Shown here piece after piece: positions 15,079 to 23,242 of a stretch of DNA of 36,489 nt. The DNA lies in contig PKUI01000066.1 in assembly GCA_002869605.1 (NCBI GenBank), positions 1-36,489 on the forward strand, given 5' to 3'. Position 1 is the first letter of the stretch. Every line of letters begins with the position of its first letter. The notes beneath the pieces were generated by a model. The model ran no database searches. It saw nothing but the letters and a program-made list of their open reading frames with translations, and was not told the origin of the DNA. Made by a program: the position numbers and the translations under genes. Origin of the DNA: Desulfuromonas sp. Its GTDB lineage: Bacteria; Desulfobacterota; Desulfuromonadia; Desulfuromonadales; SZUA-401.

Positions 15079-17190
15079 TTACTTGCTCTCAAGCACCCAG
15101 ACCCCGTCCCAAGAGGGAGGGGGCGTCTCGAGCAGTTCGCGGCAGCGGGTGGCGAAGGCGAGTGACGGCCTGTCCTGCTGGGCCAGGGGGGTGAAGGTCT
15201 CCAGCGCCGCGCCGAAGTCCCCGGCACGGAATTGCTTCAGCCCCTCGGCATAGTCCGAGAGCAAAGCCCTCTTTTCCCGGAAAGAGGTGTCATCAAGGGG
15301 CTCGAAGATGACCGTCGCTTCACGGCGGCCGACCACGGCGACGCTGGCGATCTCGCGCACCGGGAAGGTTTCGCCGAGCTGGTGGCGGGTGGCGGCGCTG
15401 ATCAGGGTGGGAGTGCCGAAGACCTTGTTGACCCCTTCGAGGCGGGCGGCGAGATTTACCGCATCGCCGAGCATGGTGTAGTCGAAGCGGCGCGTCGAAC
15501 CCATGTTGCCGACGATCGCCTCGCCGGTGTTGATGCCGATGCGCATGTGCAGTTCGACGCCGGAGCGCTGCAGGTAGGCGGCGCGACGTTCGGCAAGGCG
15601 CTGCTGGCAGGCGAGCGCCGCGCGCACGGCACGCTGAGCGTGATACCGCTGCTCCAGCGGCGCGTTCCAGAAGGCGATGATCGCGTCCCCCTCGTATTTG
15701 TCGATGGTGCCGCCGGCGTCCAGGATCAGGTCGCTCATCTCGGTGAGGTAATCGTTGAGCAGCGTGGTCAACGACTCGGGATCGAGGCGCTCCGAGAGCC
15801 CGGTGAAACCCTGCAGGTCGGAGAAGAACATGCTCAGTTCGCGCTTTTCGCCGCCGAGACGCAGCCGTTCGGGTTGGTTGACCAGCTGCTCGATGACCGT
15901 CGGGTGCAGGTACTGGTTGAACGCCAGGCGGATCTGGCGCTTCTTGCGACCCTCGGTTGCGTAGTTGAGGCTGATGCCTGCGGCAAGGGCGAGCACGGTT
16001 CCGGCCAGTGGCGTGGATATCGGCAGCCACAGCTGCTGGGGGTAGGCAGCGAAGCCGGCGCAAAACGGCAGTGGCAGGGTGATCAGCGCGCAGGCGAAGG
16101 TCTGGCGCAGGTTGCCACTGAAGCTGATGCCGAGGGCGGTGAGCAATGCGCAGGCGAGCAGTATCAGCTGGCTGAGTGCACCCGGGGCGGGGCGGATAAA
16201 ATCATCGCTGAGCAGGTTGTCGAGGGCTGTGGCGTGAACCTCCATGCCGGGGAAAACGCCGTCGAGGGGGGTCGGGCGCAGGTCGTAGAGTCCCGGGGCG
16301 GTGAGGCCAAAGAAGACATAGGCGCCGTGGAGCTGTTGCGGGTCAAGGGTGGGCAGCTCGCCGGCCTGCAGTTGCAGTTCCGACTGGATGACGGCGGCCG
16401 CCGAATAGGTCGGGAAGGTCCCGGACGGGCCACGGAAGTTGAGGATCGCCTGGCTCCAGCGGTCGGTGGCGACGAGGTGGTCGCCGATGCGGAGTCCGCC
16501 AGGTGCCGCGCGCACCTGCAGCTGCGGGTTTCCGGCGAGTAGGGTCGCCAGCGGCAGGGAGAGGATCGGACGCTCCTCGTAGCGACCGAGGAGGGCGGTG
16601 CGCCGGAAGATTCCGTCCTTGTCGGGGGTGGCGGCGACGTTGCCGAGGCGTTCGAAGGCACTGGCCAGTTCGGGTACCGGCAGGCTGGCGGCCGTTTCCT
16701 CGCGCTGGGTCGGCAGGTGCGCGGAGGCTTCGTCGTACCAGCGCGGGCGGTTGCGGCTGTCCTCGGGCCAGATCACCGTGCCGCTGCCGCTGCCGAGGGT
16801 CAGGCTGCCGACGCTGCCTGGAGGGCGGCGCAGCGCGTCGGCGAAGGTGAGGTCGTCCTCGACGCCGTAGAGAGACGGTTCGCTGAACAGCACGTCGAAG
16901 GTGACGGCCCGCGTGCCGGTGCGACGGCAGAAGTCGAGCACCAGATTGTAAGCTTCGCGTGGCCAGGGCCAGGAGAGGTCATTCTCCTGACTGCCCCAGT
17001 CGAGGCTCTGCTGGTCGAGACCGATCAGCACGATCGGGGTGTCGGCTTGTGGCCCGGCGGCAAAATAGGCGGCACGCCAGCTCCAGGTCGTTCGCTCAAA
17101 GGGGGTCAGCAGTCCGCTCCAGCCGAGCAGGCCGGCCACGGCGGTGGCCGCGAGCCCGATGGTCAGGCCCTGCAACAGCTGACGGCGCAT
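15079..17190 (-). CDS. CHASE2-domain class III adenylate/guanylate cyclase
   Basis: A 703-residue inner-membrane sensor that makes a cyclic nucleotide. Layout: a membrane segment near 9-27, an extracytoplasmic CHASE2 sensor domain (about 30-330), three membrane segments (about 338-410), then a cytoplasmic catalytic domain (about 445-630). Catalytic residues are present: metal-binding D458 (FFSDLQGF) and D502 (GDAIIAFWNAP), K498 in DKYEGD and D570 in RRFDYTMLGD as base-selecting positions (the K/D pair favours ATP), and N579/R583 in NLAARLE for the transition state. The C-terminal 60 residues look like a TPR-type helical pair. It starts four bases after the M48 protease stop and is the last gene of that run. 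Confidence 0.95.
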   Translation of the reverse strand: MRRQLLQGLTIGLAATAVAGLLGWSGLLTPFERTTWSWRAAYFAAGPQADTPIVLIGLDQQSLDWGSQENDLSWPWPREAYNLVLDFCRRTGTRAVTFDVLFSEPSLYGVEDDLTFADALRRPPGSVGSLTLGSGSGTVIWPEDSRNRPRWYDEASAHLPTQREETAASLPVPELASAFERLGNVAATPDKDGIFRRTALLGRYEERPILSLPLATLLAGNPQLQVRAAPGGLRIGDHLVATDRWSQAILNFRGPSGTFPTYSAAAVIQSELQLQAGELPTLDPQQLHGAYVFFGLTAPGLYDLRPTPLDGVFPGMEVHATALDNLLSDDFIRPAPGALSQLILLACALLTALGISFSGNLRQTFACALITLPLPFCAGFAAYPQQLWLPISTPLAGTVLALAAGISLNYATEGRKKRQIRLAFNQYLHPTVIEQLVNQPERLRLGGEKRELSMFFSDLQGFTGLSERLDPESLTTLLNDYLTEMSDLILDAGGTIDKYEGDAIIAFWNAPLEQRYHAQRAVRAALACQQRLAERRAAYLQRSGVELHMRIGINTGEAIVGNMGSTRRFDYTMLGDAVNLAARLEGVNKVFGTPTLISAATRHQLGETFPVREIASVAVVGRREATVIFEPLDDTSFREKRALLSDYAEGLKQFRAGDFGAALETFTPLAQQDRPSLAFATRCRELLETPPPSWDGVWVLESK

Positions 17191-17194
17191 AAAC

Positions 17195-18103
17195 TCAGAT
17201 TCCCCGCAGCGCGACCGTGAAACGCTGCTGGCGTTCCGCGGGGAGGGCGCTGCGTTGTTTGTTCAGGTCTGCAAACTCTGCAAGTCGCGCACTCGGCGCG
17301 GGATGGGTGCGAGCGAAGTCGGGTCCGCCCGGTTTGAGGCGTTTCTCCATCTCCTTGAGCATGGACGCCAGGGCAGCCGGGTCGTAGCCGGCCCGGGGGA
17401 GGAGGGCCAGGGCGCTCTGGTCGGCCTCCTTTTCGAGGTGGCGGGCGTAGCCATTGTTGACCAGGGTTGAGGTGATGTCCTGGATGCTCTCCTCGAAGGT
17501 CTCGGTGAGGCGCGCCAGGTCGGTGCCGCCGAGCTGTTTGACGCTTTCGGTGCCGATGATCGCCAGGGCCGAGGTGAGGCGACTCTTCTTGATCGCCTGC
17601 AGGCCGTGCTGATACTCGACGTGGCCGATCTCGTGGGCGAGTACCGCGGCGACCGCGTCCTCGTCGGGACAGCAGCGCAACAAGCCGCGCGAGATAAAGA
17701 TCAGGCCGCCCGGGGCGGCGAAGGCGTTGATTTCATCCGAGTCGAGGGCCAAAAAGTGGTAGCCGCCGAAGGTTTCCGGACGTTCAGAGTAGCGCGCCAG
17801 GCTCTGCCCGATCAGATTGAGGTAACGGTTGACCCGTGCCTTGTCGTAGGGCCGGTAGCCGGCGAGGACCTTCGCGCCGACGGCGCGGCCGATGTAGTAT
17901 TCCTGCTCGGGGGTGATGTCGGTGAAGGCCTTGCTGACAGCTCCGGCGGAGGTGTTGATCGAGTCGGCCTGGCTCTGGGTGAGGGCGCCCTGGGAGACCG
18001 CCACCGCGGTGCCGAGCTGGGAGGCAAGTTCCAGCGCCTGGCAGCCTGCCAGCAATAGCGCCAACAGCGGGACGGCGAGTAGCCATGTGTACCTAGCGGT
18101 CAT
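17195..18103 (-). CDS. M48-family zinc metalloprotease, lipoprotein
   Basis: A 302-residue secreted protease. The start at 18103 is chosen because GGAGGT lies five bases before it, rather than four codons upstream. The signal peptide ends in LLAGC, predicting lipidation at C21. The zinc site HEIGH is at 157-161 and the third ligand E226 is in the motif EKEAD. These, plus the preceding VLA strand and the THPAPSAR segment, are typical of periplasmic M48 (BepA/LoiP-like, Ste24-type) proteases, which handle misfolded outer-membrane proteins. The gene overlaps the SH3 gene by 11 bases upstream and touches the cyclase downstream, so all three are very likely co-translated. I infer an envelope quality-control role. 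Confidence 0.94.
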   Translation of the reverse strand: MTARYTWLLAVPLLALLLAGCQALELASQLGTAVAVSQGALTQSQADSINTSAGAVSKAFTDITPEQEYYIGRAVGAKVLAGYRPYDKARVNRYLNLIGQSLARYSERPETFGGYHFLALDSDEINAFAAPGGLIFISRGLLRCCPDEDAVAAVLAHEIGHVEYQHGLQAIKKSRLTSALAIIGTESVKQLGGTDLARLTETFEESIQDITSTLVNNGYARHLEKEADQSALALLPRAGYDPAALASMLKEMEKRLKPGGPDFARTHPAPSARLAEFADLNKQRSALPAERQQRFTVALRGI

Positions 18104-18590
18104 AGCGACCTCCATCGTTCAGCTTCCCGTTGCGCAGAAAACTTTGCAGCTCCCGGTCAGAAGGGGCGAAGGTCTCCATGCGGTCGACCCAGGTGAAGTC
18201 GAGGTACTGGTTGCGCTGCTTGAACTTTTGCTCGACCTCGTTATTGAATCCCTTGCCGGCCAGGGTGAGCTCCTCGTCCGAGGCCCCGGTGTTGACCCGG
18301 CGCTTGCCGGCGCTCAGCTGCAGGTCGTCGCTGGTGAGGGCCGTTTGTTGGAGCCAGCCGCTGCGACCGTCGGTCAGGCGGACCTGGTACCAGGCCTTTT
18401 GGCTGCCGATGACCTCGACCTGGTCACCGTAGGCGAGGGAGGTCAGTTTTTTGGCAAAGATACGCGGTTGCGCGCGTACGCCGGCGTTTTTGATCGCCAC
18501 GCTCAGCAGTTCGCTACCCCAGGCGGAGGCGGCGGCCAGCAGCAACAGCAGCAGTATGAAGCTTGTGAATCGTCTCGGGTGTCGGTACAT
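18093..18590 (-). CDS. Secreted bacterial SH3-domain protein
   Basis: A 165-residue protein with a signal peptide (hydrophobic core ILLLLLLAAA, cleavage near ASAWG-S). The mature N-terminus carries one bacterial SH3 (SH3b) domain, about 28-85: LSVAIKNAGVRAQPR, a YGDQVEVIGSQKAWYQVRL core and GRSGWLQQTAL. Such domains usually bind cell-wall peptides. The C-terminal half is charged and helical (FNNEVEQKFKQRNQYLDF) and not assigned. GGGAGG precedes the ATG by five bases. Its last codons overlap the start of the M48 protease gene, pointing to a shared envelope function. Confidence 0.87.
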   Translation of the reverse strand: MYRHPRRFTSFILLLLLLAAASAWGSELLSVAIKNAGVRAQPRIFAKKLTSLAYGDQVEVIGSQKAWYQVRLTDGRSGWLQQTALTSDDLQLSAGKRRVNTGASDEELTLAGKGFNNEVEQKFKQRNQYLDFTWVDRMETFAPSDRELQSFLRNGKLNDGGRYDR

Positions 18591-18628
18591 CTACGCCTCC
18601 CGGGGAAAGAGTCGTCGTTACACGCTCG

Positions 18629-19084
18629 TTAGTGGAGTAGGCCGTGGGCGGAGCGGGTCAGGGAGATGGCCCAGGTTGAGACCAGTTGCCGGTCCTGGTA
18701 GAGCAGACCGCGATTTTCGTAGCAGTCGGCGTCGACCTGGACGAGGATCTCGCTGCCGTACAGCGTGCCGTCCGGGCTGGCGAAGGTCGAGACCAGGGTG
18801 TCCTCGATGACGGTGAAGCGCCCTTCCAGGCGGCCGAGCTCGGGATGGTTCGAGGTCCACGAGGTTTCGATCCGTTCGTCCTGGAACGGCATGATGATGT
18901 AACGGTTTTCGACCTCGAGGGGTGGTTCACTCTGCAGCAGCATGGTGCTGATGAGTGTCCAGGCGTCTGCGGAGTGGTTGATCGTCGCGGCGCCCTCGAT
19001 GGGAACCTGGTTTCCGGCGGCGTCGGTAAAAATGCCTTCCGCGTCCCAGGTGGCTTCTTCAAACAGGTAGCTGTGTTCCGTCAT
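18629..19084 (-). CDS. Hypothetical beta-rich cytoplasmic protein
   Basis: A 151-residue protein I do not recognise. There is no signal peptide or membrane segment. Alternating short strands (SYLFEEATWDAEGIFTD, DAWTLISTMLL, ENRYIIMPF, LEGRFTVIEDTLVSTFAS, GSEILVQVD, RQLVSTWAISLTR) suggest a calycin-like or related beta-barrel, with two tryptophan-containing strands facing a possible pocket. It has one cysteine. It sits 34 bases after the MBL-fold gene and 38 bases before the SH3 gene, all on the minus strand, so it is likely in the same run. The ribosome-binding site is weak. Function unknown. Confidence 0.7.
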   Translation of the reverse strand: MTEHSYLFEEATWDAEGIFTDAAGNQVPIEGAATINHSADAWTLISTMLLQSEPPLEVENRYIIMPFQDERIETSWTSNHPELGRLEGRFTVIEDTLVSTFASPDGTLYGSEILVQVDADCYENRGLLYQDRQLVSTWAISLTRSAHGLLH

Positions 19085-19118
19085 GATGCAATCCGGTCGG
19101 TGAAAGTGAGTCTGTACG

Positions 19119-19880
19119 TTACCCCGATGGCGCCCTCTGGTTCAAGGACAAACCGGGTGAAGCGAGGTTGAGCTGCTGGCCATCACAGGCCACTTCGAGC
19201 CGGATGCCGAGTTCCGCAGCGTGCTGTTGCAACGGCTCGAGCGAGCGCCGGTATCCGCTGGAGACCAGGGCTGCTCCACAGTGGGTTATCAGCATCCGCG
19301 GGACCCCGGTGGCGACACACCAGGCGAGCTGTTGCGGTAGCGGGGCGTGACCGCACAGCTGCTCCTGTTCGACGCGCAGCAGGCTGGCATCGAAGGCGGC
19401 GCCATCGCCGATGTACAGGTCGACTCCGGAAAGTGCTGCTTCCCTTTCGGGCAAGGCCGCCAGGTCAGGAGCGTAGAACAGGTTCGACTGGCCATCGCTG
19501 ATGCGCAAGGCGACGGCCGGGGCGCGCAGCGAGTGAGCCACCGGCCAGGGGGTGATGGTGCAGTCGGCCAGGTGCAGCGGCTCGTGAGGGGAGAAGATGT
19601 GACACTGGGGCAGGTTAGCGTGGGCGAGCACCTGCCAGGTTGCTTTACTCGCCCACAGGGGCGAGAGGTCTGCGTCGCCGAGCCCTCCGGCGTGGTCGTC
19701 GTGGGCGTGGGTCAACAGGGTTGCGTGCGGTTGCAGCTCGGCATGCAGCCCCTGCCAGTCGCTTCCACAGTCGATCAGCAGGCGTTGGTGGTTCTTTTCG
19801 ATGAGGAGCGCGGCATGCCGGTAGTGTCCGTTGCCGGCGGGAACCTTGGCTCCACGGGTGCCGAGAAAGGTCAGGAGCAT
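19119..19880 (-). CDS. MBL-fold metallo-hydrolase
   Basis: A 253-residue protein with the metallo-beta-lactamase fold. The metal motif HAHDDH occupies 58-63 in LLTHAHDDHAGGL. Later metal-ligand regions are VAHS (about 115), APDLAA and LITHCG. The N-terminus LLTFLGTRGAKVPAGNG resembles PhnP/RNase Z-like members that act on phosphodiesters. The substrate is unknown. Gaps of 34 bases to the genes on either side, all on the minus strand, suggest an operon with the LbtU-like porin. A ribosome-binding site AAGGG precedes the ATG. Confidence 0.9.
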   Translation of the reverse strand: MLLTFLGTRGAKVPAGNGHYRHAALLIEKNHQRLLIDCGSDWQGLHAELQPHATLLTHAHDDHAGGLGDADLSPLWASKATWQVLAHANLPQCHIFSPHEPLHLADCTITPWPVAHSLRAPAVALRISDGQSNLFYAPDLAALPEREAALSGVDLYIGDGAAFDASLLRVEQEQLCGHAPLPQQLAWCVATGVPRMLITHCGAALVSSGYRRSLEPLQQHAAELGIRLEVACDGQQLNLASPGLSLNQRAPSG

Positions 19881-19914
19881 GGCCGTACCCTTCGTGCCAT
19901 GAGGGTTGGAAAGG

Positions 19915-20982
19915 TTAGAAGCTGACGGCCATTTGCAGGGTCAGCTTGTCACGTTTCTCAAGCTTGCTGTCGGTCGTAAACGTCGGGTCGAATTCGGCAT
20001 GCAGAGCCTCCAGGGAGAGGGTGGTGCCGCTGAGGATGGCCCAGCTGATATCGACGCCGTACTGTCGTTCGGGAAAATCGAGCAGCTCGTCACTCCCCTC
20101 GAGACGCAGGCCACCTTCGAGAGAAGGGGTGAGCGGAAAGGCGATCTCTGTGAGCCAGGCGAGGGGACGATCGCCATCGCCGTCGCCGTTGTGGTCGAGG
20201 TCGAGGGACGCGAAGCGTTGCGCGGCGCAAAACAGTTCACCGCGCACCTTGAGGTGCGGAGTGTTCACCCTCAGCCAGCCGCTCCAGGCCCCGACCCGTT
20301 TGCTGTAGGGGGTTTCCAGCAGTTCGAAGTCAGTTTCGGCCAGGTCGTTGAGGTAGGCGGCGCCGAGCTCGAAGCGCTCGTCGAGGCTCAGCTGCAGCTG
20401 TCCACCCCAGTCGTGCAGGCGGTTCGAAACGTCGGTGCTGTCATCGTAGTTGCTGCGCAGGAGAAAACCGGAAACGTTCAGGTAGCTGCTTTCGACGCCG
20501 AGGGAGAGTGCGGTGCTGCGGGTTTCCCCGAAAAGTCGTACCAGCGGGTCGCTGACCAGTTCGGTGCGGTGCATCCCCAGGGGGAGAAACTGGCGTCCGA
20601 TGCGGCTGTGCAGCAGCTTGTAGTTGAGGTTGATGGTCGCTTCGTCGAGTTCGGGATGGTCCAGCTCCTCCTGATAAGAGAAGGCGACAGAACCGGAGGC
20701 CCACTCGTTGACCCGGATGTCGAGTCCCAGGCGGGCCTCGTCAAGGACCAGGTCGAAGGCGTCATTGTCGCTGGAGGTGGTGTTGCGCTCGATCTCGTAG
20801 CTGCTCTCTACTTCGATGAGTCCCGACACCGAGACGATCTGGCAGGTCTCGCCTTGCTGGATATCGCCGAGGAGCTCGCCACGAAGTTGTTCGAGGCGGT
20901 TGGTGCCGACGTAGAAATCCTGTACGGCGAGGGCGGGCAGGGCAAAAAACAGGCAAGCGAGGATGATGACACTACGGATCAT
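19915..20982 (-). CDS. LbtU-like outer-membrane porin
   Basis: A 355-residue outer-membrane protein with a signal peptide (cleavage near PALA-V19). The segments VSGLIEVESS, RIGRQFLPLGMHRTEL and VSDPLVRLFGETRSTALSLG match, in order, the signature regions I know from the LbtU family, where LbtU is a legiobactin siderophore receptor in Legionella. It ends in MAVSF, with the terminal phenylalanine of barrel proteins. GGAGGT lies before the ATG. A calcium-like loop DLDHNGDGDGDR (about 262-273) projects between strands. The family name does not prove siderophore uptake; in this group such porins are numerous and mostly unstudied. It is the first gene of the six-gene minus-strand run. Confidence 0.83.
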   Translation of the reverse strand: MIRSVIILACLFFALPALAVQDFYVGTNRLEQLRGELLGDIQQGETCQIVSVSGLIEVESSYEIERNTTSSDNDAFDLVLDEARLGLDIRVNEWASGSVAFSYQEELDHPELDEATINLNYKLLHSRIGRQFLPLGMHRTELVSDPLVRLFGETRSTALSLGVESSYLNVSGFLLRSNYDDSTDVSNRLHDWGGQLQLSLDERFELGAAYLNDLAETDFELLETPYSKRVGAWSGWLRVNTPHLKVRGELFCAAQRFASLDLDHNGDGDGDRPLAWLTEIAFPLTPSLEGGLRLEGSDELLDFPERQYGVDISWAILSGTTLSLEALHAEFDPTFTTDSKLEKRDKLTLQMAVSF

Positions 20983-21107
20983 GGGGGTGACCTCCTGGAC
21001 GTCGGTGTGGCAGGCGCTCCGGCGGGGCGGAATAATAGCATAGCCGCTGCATCTTTGCCCATAGATCTTTGCGCGGGCGGCGAGCTATACTGCGGCGAGG
21101 AGGCTTT

Positions 21108-22235
21108 ATGCCGGCAATATTTATGGTCACCATTCTGACCATTTCCGCCCTCTATGCTCCGCAGCCGCTGCTGCCGGTTATCGTCGATAGTTTCGATGTC
21201 AGCAGTACCCGTGCGGCCGCGTTGACGACCGTCAGTTTTGTGCCGTTGGCTCTCGCTCCCCTGTTCTATGGCCCGTTTCTGGAACGCTTTCATCCCTTGC
21301 GTCTGCTGCGTTGGGGGGTGCTGCTGCTGGCTCTCTCCGAGGGGCTGTTCTTCCTCGCTCCCGAGTTTTCCCAGCTGTTGCTGCTGCGGCTCTGCCAGGG
21401 CTTGTTGATCCCGGCGCTGCTGATTGCCGCCATGACCTATCTATCGACGACCAGCATTGCCGGGCAGGTTCCGCGCGTGATGGCCACCTATATCGCCGCG
21501 ACCATCGTCGGCGGGCTGCTCGGACGTGTCTGCTCCGGTTTTTTGGCTTCTCTCTGGGGGTGGCGCAGCAGCTTCCTGGTTCTCGGCTTCAGCCTGCTGG
21601 CGGCGTACCTGTTGCTGCTCCCGCTGGAGGCGGATGCGCCGAAGAAGGAGACGGAAACAGAGCGTAGCTGGCAACTGTTGCCGCAGGTCCTTGGCCGGCG
21701 CCTGTTTCGTCGTGTCTACCTGATGGTGTTCTGCTTTTTCTTTGCCTTCGCGGCGATCATGAATTTTATCCCCTTTCGGCTCTATGAAATAAGCGGTGCG
21801 GCCGATGAGTGGCGTGTCGGCCTGATCTACTGTGGCTACCTGATGGGGGTGGTCAGTGCGCTCAGCGCAGTGCGGGTCAAGGAGCGTCTCGGCAGTGAAC
21901 GGAGGGTGGTGATGCTGGGGCTGTCGGCTTACCTGGCGGTTTTGCTGGTGATGTGGCTTCCGCAGGTCCCGGTGCTGTTCGTGGCGATGTTCCTGTTCTG
22001 CGGTGCCATGTTTCTGGTCCATGCAACGGCGACCGGCTGGCTCAACCGTTTGAGCGATCAACACAAGGGGACGGTTAACGGGCTCTACGTGGCGAGTTAT
22101 TACGGCGGCGGGATGGCTGGCTCCTTCGTTCCCGGGTTTGTCTACCAGGCCTGGGGATGGGGAGCGTTTATTCTGCTTCTCGCGGGCGTCGTGTCCGCTG
22201 CCCTGTTTTTGAGCCTCGGGCTCGCCGACAGTTGA
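21108..22235 (+). CDS. Major facilitator superfamily transporter
   Basis: A 375-residue inner-membrane protein with about 11-12 hydrophobic helices. The start at 21108 is chosen because GAGGAGG lies four to five bases upstream; the frame continues back to 21069 without a better signal. The N-terminal half carries YAPQPLLPVI and LAPLFYGPFLERFHPLRLLR, the latter equivalent to the loop 2-3 MFS motif. A central charged loop (EADAPKKETETERS) separates the two halves. The C-terminal half includes MAGSFVPGFVYQAWGWGAF. It looks like a YnfM/CynX-type drug or small-anion efflux member, but the substrate is not determinable. It is transcribed away from the LbtU-like run. Confidence 0.88.
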   Translation: MPAIFMVTILTISALYAPQPLLPVIVDSFDVSSTRAAALTTVSFVPLALAPLFYGPFLERFHPLRLLRWGVLLLALSEGLFFLAPEFSQLLLLRLCQGLLIPALLIAAMTYLSTTSIAGQVPRVMATYIAATIVGGLLGRVCSGFLASLWGWRSSFLVLGFSLLAAYLLLLPLEADAPKKETETERSWQLLPQVLGRRLFRRVYLMVFCFFFAFAAIMNFIPFRLYEISGAADEWRVGLIYCGYLMGVVSALSAVRVKERLGSERRVVMLGLSAYLAVLLVMWLPQVPVLFVAMFLFCGAMFLVHATATGWLNRLSDQHKGTVNGLYVASYYGGGMAGSFVPGFVYQAWGWGAFILLLAGVVSAALFLSLGLADS

Positions 22236-22261
22236 CAGTTGCGCCGGCACGGAGGTATAAG
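22232..22261 (+). promoter_or_regulatory. Sigma-70-like promoter for the FKBP gene
   Basis: TTGACA (22232-22237), 18-base spacer, TATAAG (22256-22261). The -35 box overlaps the MFS stop codon. The FKBP start codon is 42 bases further on. Confidence 0.75.
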
Positions 22262-22302
22262 GGCCACTTCAGCTTAACTTCAAGCAGAAAGGTGTTTATC
22301 CG

Positions 22303-23049
22303 ATGAAAAAGATGTTTTTTGCTGTTGTCCTGGTGGCGATGTTGACCGTTGCTTGCCAGGCTGAAGAGAAGGTGGTTCTTGATACCGACAAGGCCAAGGA
22401 AAGCTACGCCATCGGTTTCTCCATTGGCGAAGATTTCCAGCAGCAGGGGATCGATGTCGATGCCCGCGTACTTGCCAAGGGGATGGCCGATGCCGTCGCC
22501 GGCAGCGAGGCGATGCTCAGCGAAGAAGAACGGCGCGAGGTCTTCACGTCTCTGCAGAAGCGGATGATGGAGAAGCAGCAGCAGATGGCCGCCGAGCGTG
22601 AGAAGGAAATGTCGGCCCAGGGTGAGAAGAATCTCGCCGAGGGGAAGGCTTTTCTCGAGGAGAACGGCAAGAAGGAAGGGGTGGTTACCCTCGACAGCGG
22701 CCTGCAGTACAAGGTGCTGAAAAAAGGCAAGGGCGCTCCGCCGATCAAGACCGATAAAGTCACTGTGCACTACCATGGTACGCTGGTCGATGGCACGGTG
22801 TTCGACAGCTCGGTTGATCGTGGTGAGCCGGCTACCTTCCCGGTCGGGGGCGTGATCCCGGGCTGGGTCGAGGCGCTGCAGTTGATGCCTCCCGGTTCGA
22901 AGTGGCAGCTGTTTATCCCCTCCGAGCTCGCCTATGGTGAGCGGGGTGCCGGTCCGGTGATCGCTCCCAATGCGGTGCTGATTTTCGAGGTCGAGCTGCT
23001 CGACATCAACAAGGCCGAGAAGGACGCGGACCCGAGCTTTCACGAATAG
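22303..23049 (+). CDS. FKBP-type peptidyl-prolyl isomerase (FkpA/Mip-like)
   Basis: A 248-residue exported folding helper. The N-terminal signal peptide ends near VACQA (residues 16-20); the cysteine could be lipidated, but the lipobox is imperfect. Residues 25-125 form the charged helical FKBP_N dimerisation domain. The FKBP catalytic domain covers about 130-236: SGLQYKVLKKGKG, VHYHGTLVDGTVFDSS, GVIPGWVEALQLM, FIPSELAYGERG and IAPNAVLIFEVELL, with all usual pocket residues. It has its own promoter overlapping the end of the MFS gene, and a terminator at 23081-23115, so it forms a single-gene unit. Its likely role is folding or assembly of envelope proteins. Confidence 0.95.
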   Translation: MKKMFFAVVLVAMLTVACQAEEKVVLDTDKAKESYAIGFSIGEDFQQQGIDVDARVLAKGMADAVAGSEAMLSEEERREVFTSLQKRMMEKQQQMAAEREKEMSAQGEKNLAEGKAFLEENGKKEGVVTLDSGLQYKVLKKGKGAPPIKTDKVTVHYHGTLVDGTVFDSSVDRGEPATFPVGGVIPGWVEALQLMPPGSKWQLFIPSELAYGERGAGPVIAPNAVLIFEVELLDINKAEKDADPSFHE

Positions 23050-23080
23050 AGAGCCGTAGGTTAAAATCGTTGTAACGGGA

Positions 23081-23115
23081 AAAGGCCTGCCCTGAAAGGG
23101 GCGGGCCTTTTTTTA
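23081..23115 (+). terminator. Rho-independent terminator after the FKBP gene
   Basis: Stem AAAGGCCTGCCC / GGGCGGGCCTTT with one T-G pair and loop TGAAAG, then a T tract. Confidence 0.9.
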
Positions 23116-23140
23116 GGTTCATTCGGGCATTAAGCAAAAC

Positions 23141-23227
23141 AACTGCACCGGGCCAATAGATGCCACCATCTTCCGGCACTCGGGGCCTGCAATTGCTGTG
23201 GAGACGGTGGTTCTGTCTATTGCAGTT
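23141..23227. repeat. Long imperfect inverted repeat between convergent FKBP and cheD genes
   Basis: Arms pair in order: AACTG/CAGTT, CAATAGA/TCTATTG and CCACC/GGTGG, around a 38-base centre. Total span is 87 bases. It might be a structured RNA end or a small palindromic element; no T-tract follows. Confidence 0.4.
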
Positions 23228-23242
23228 AGATGGTTCGAGCTG

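Noticed and set aside
15232..16542. Long plus-strand open frame (436 codons) opposite the CHASE2 cyclase
   Set aside because: It is antisense to a gene with clear cyclase catalytic motifs; its translation is low-complexity with no recognisable domain, as expected in GC-rich DNA.
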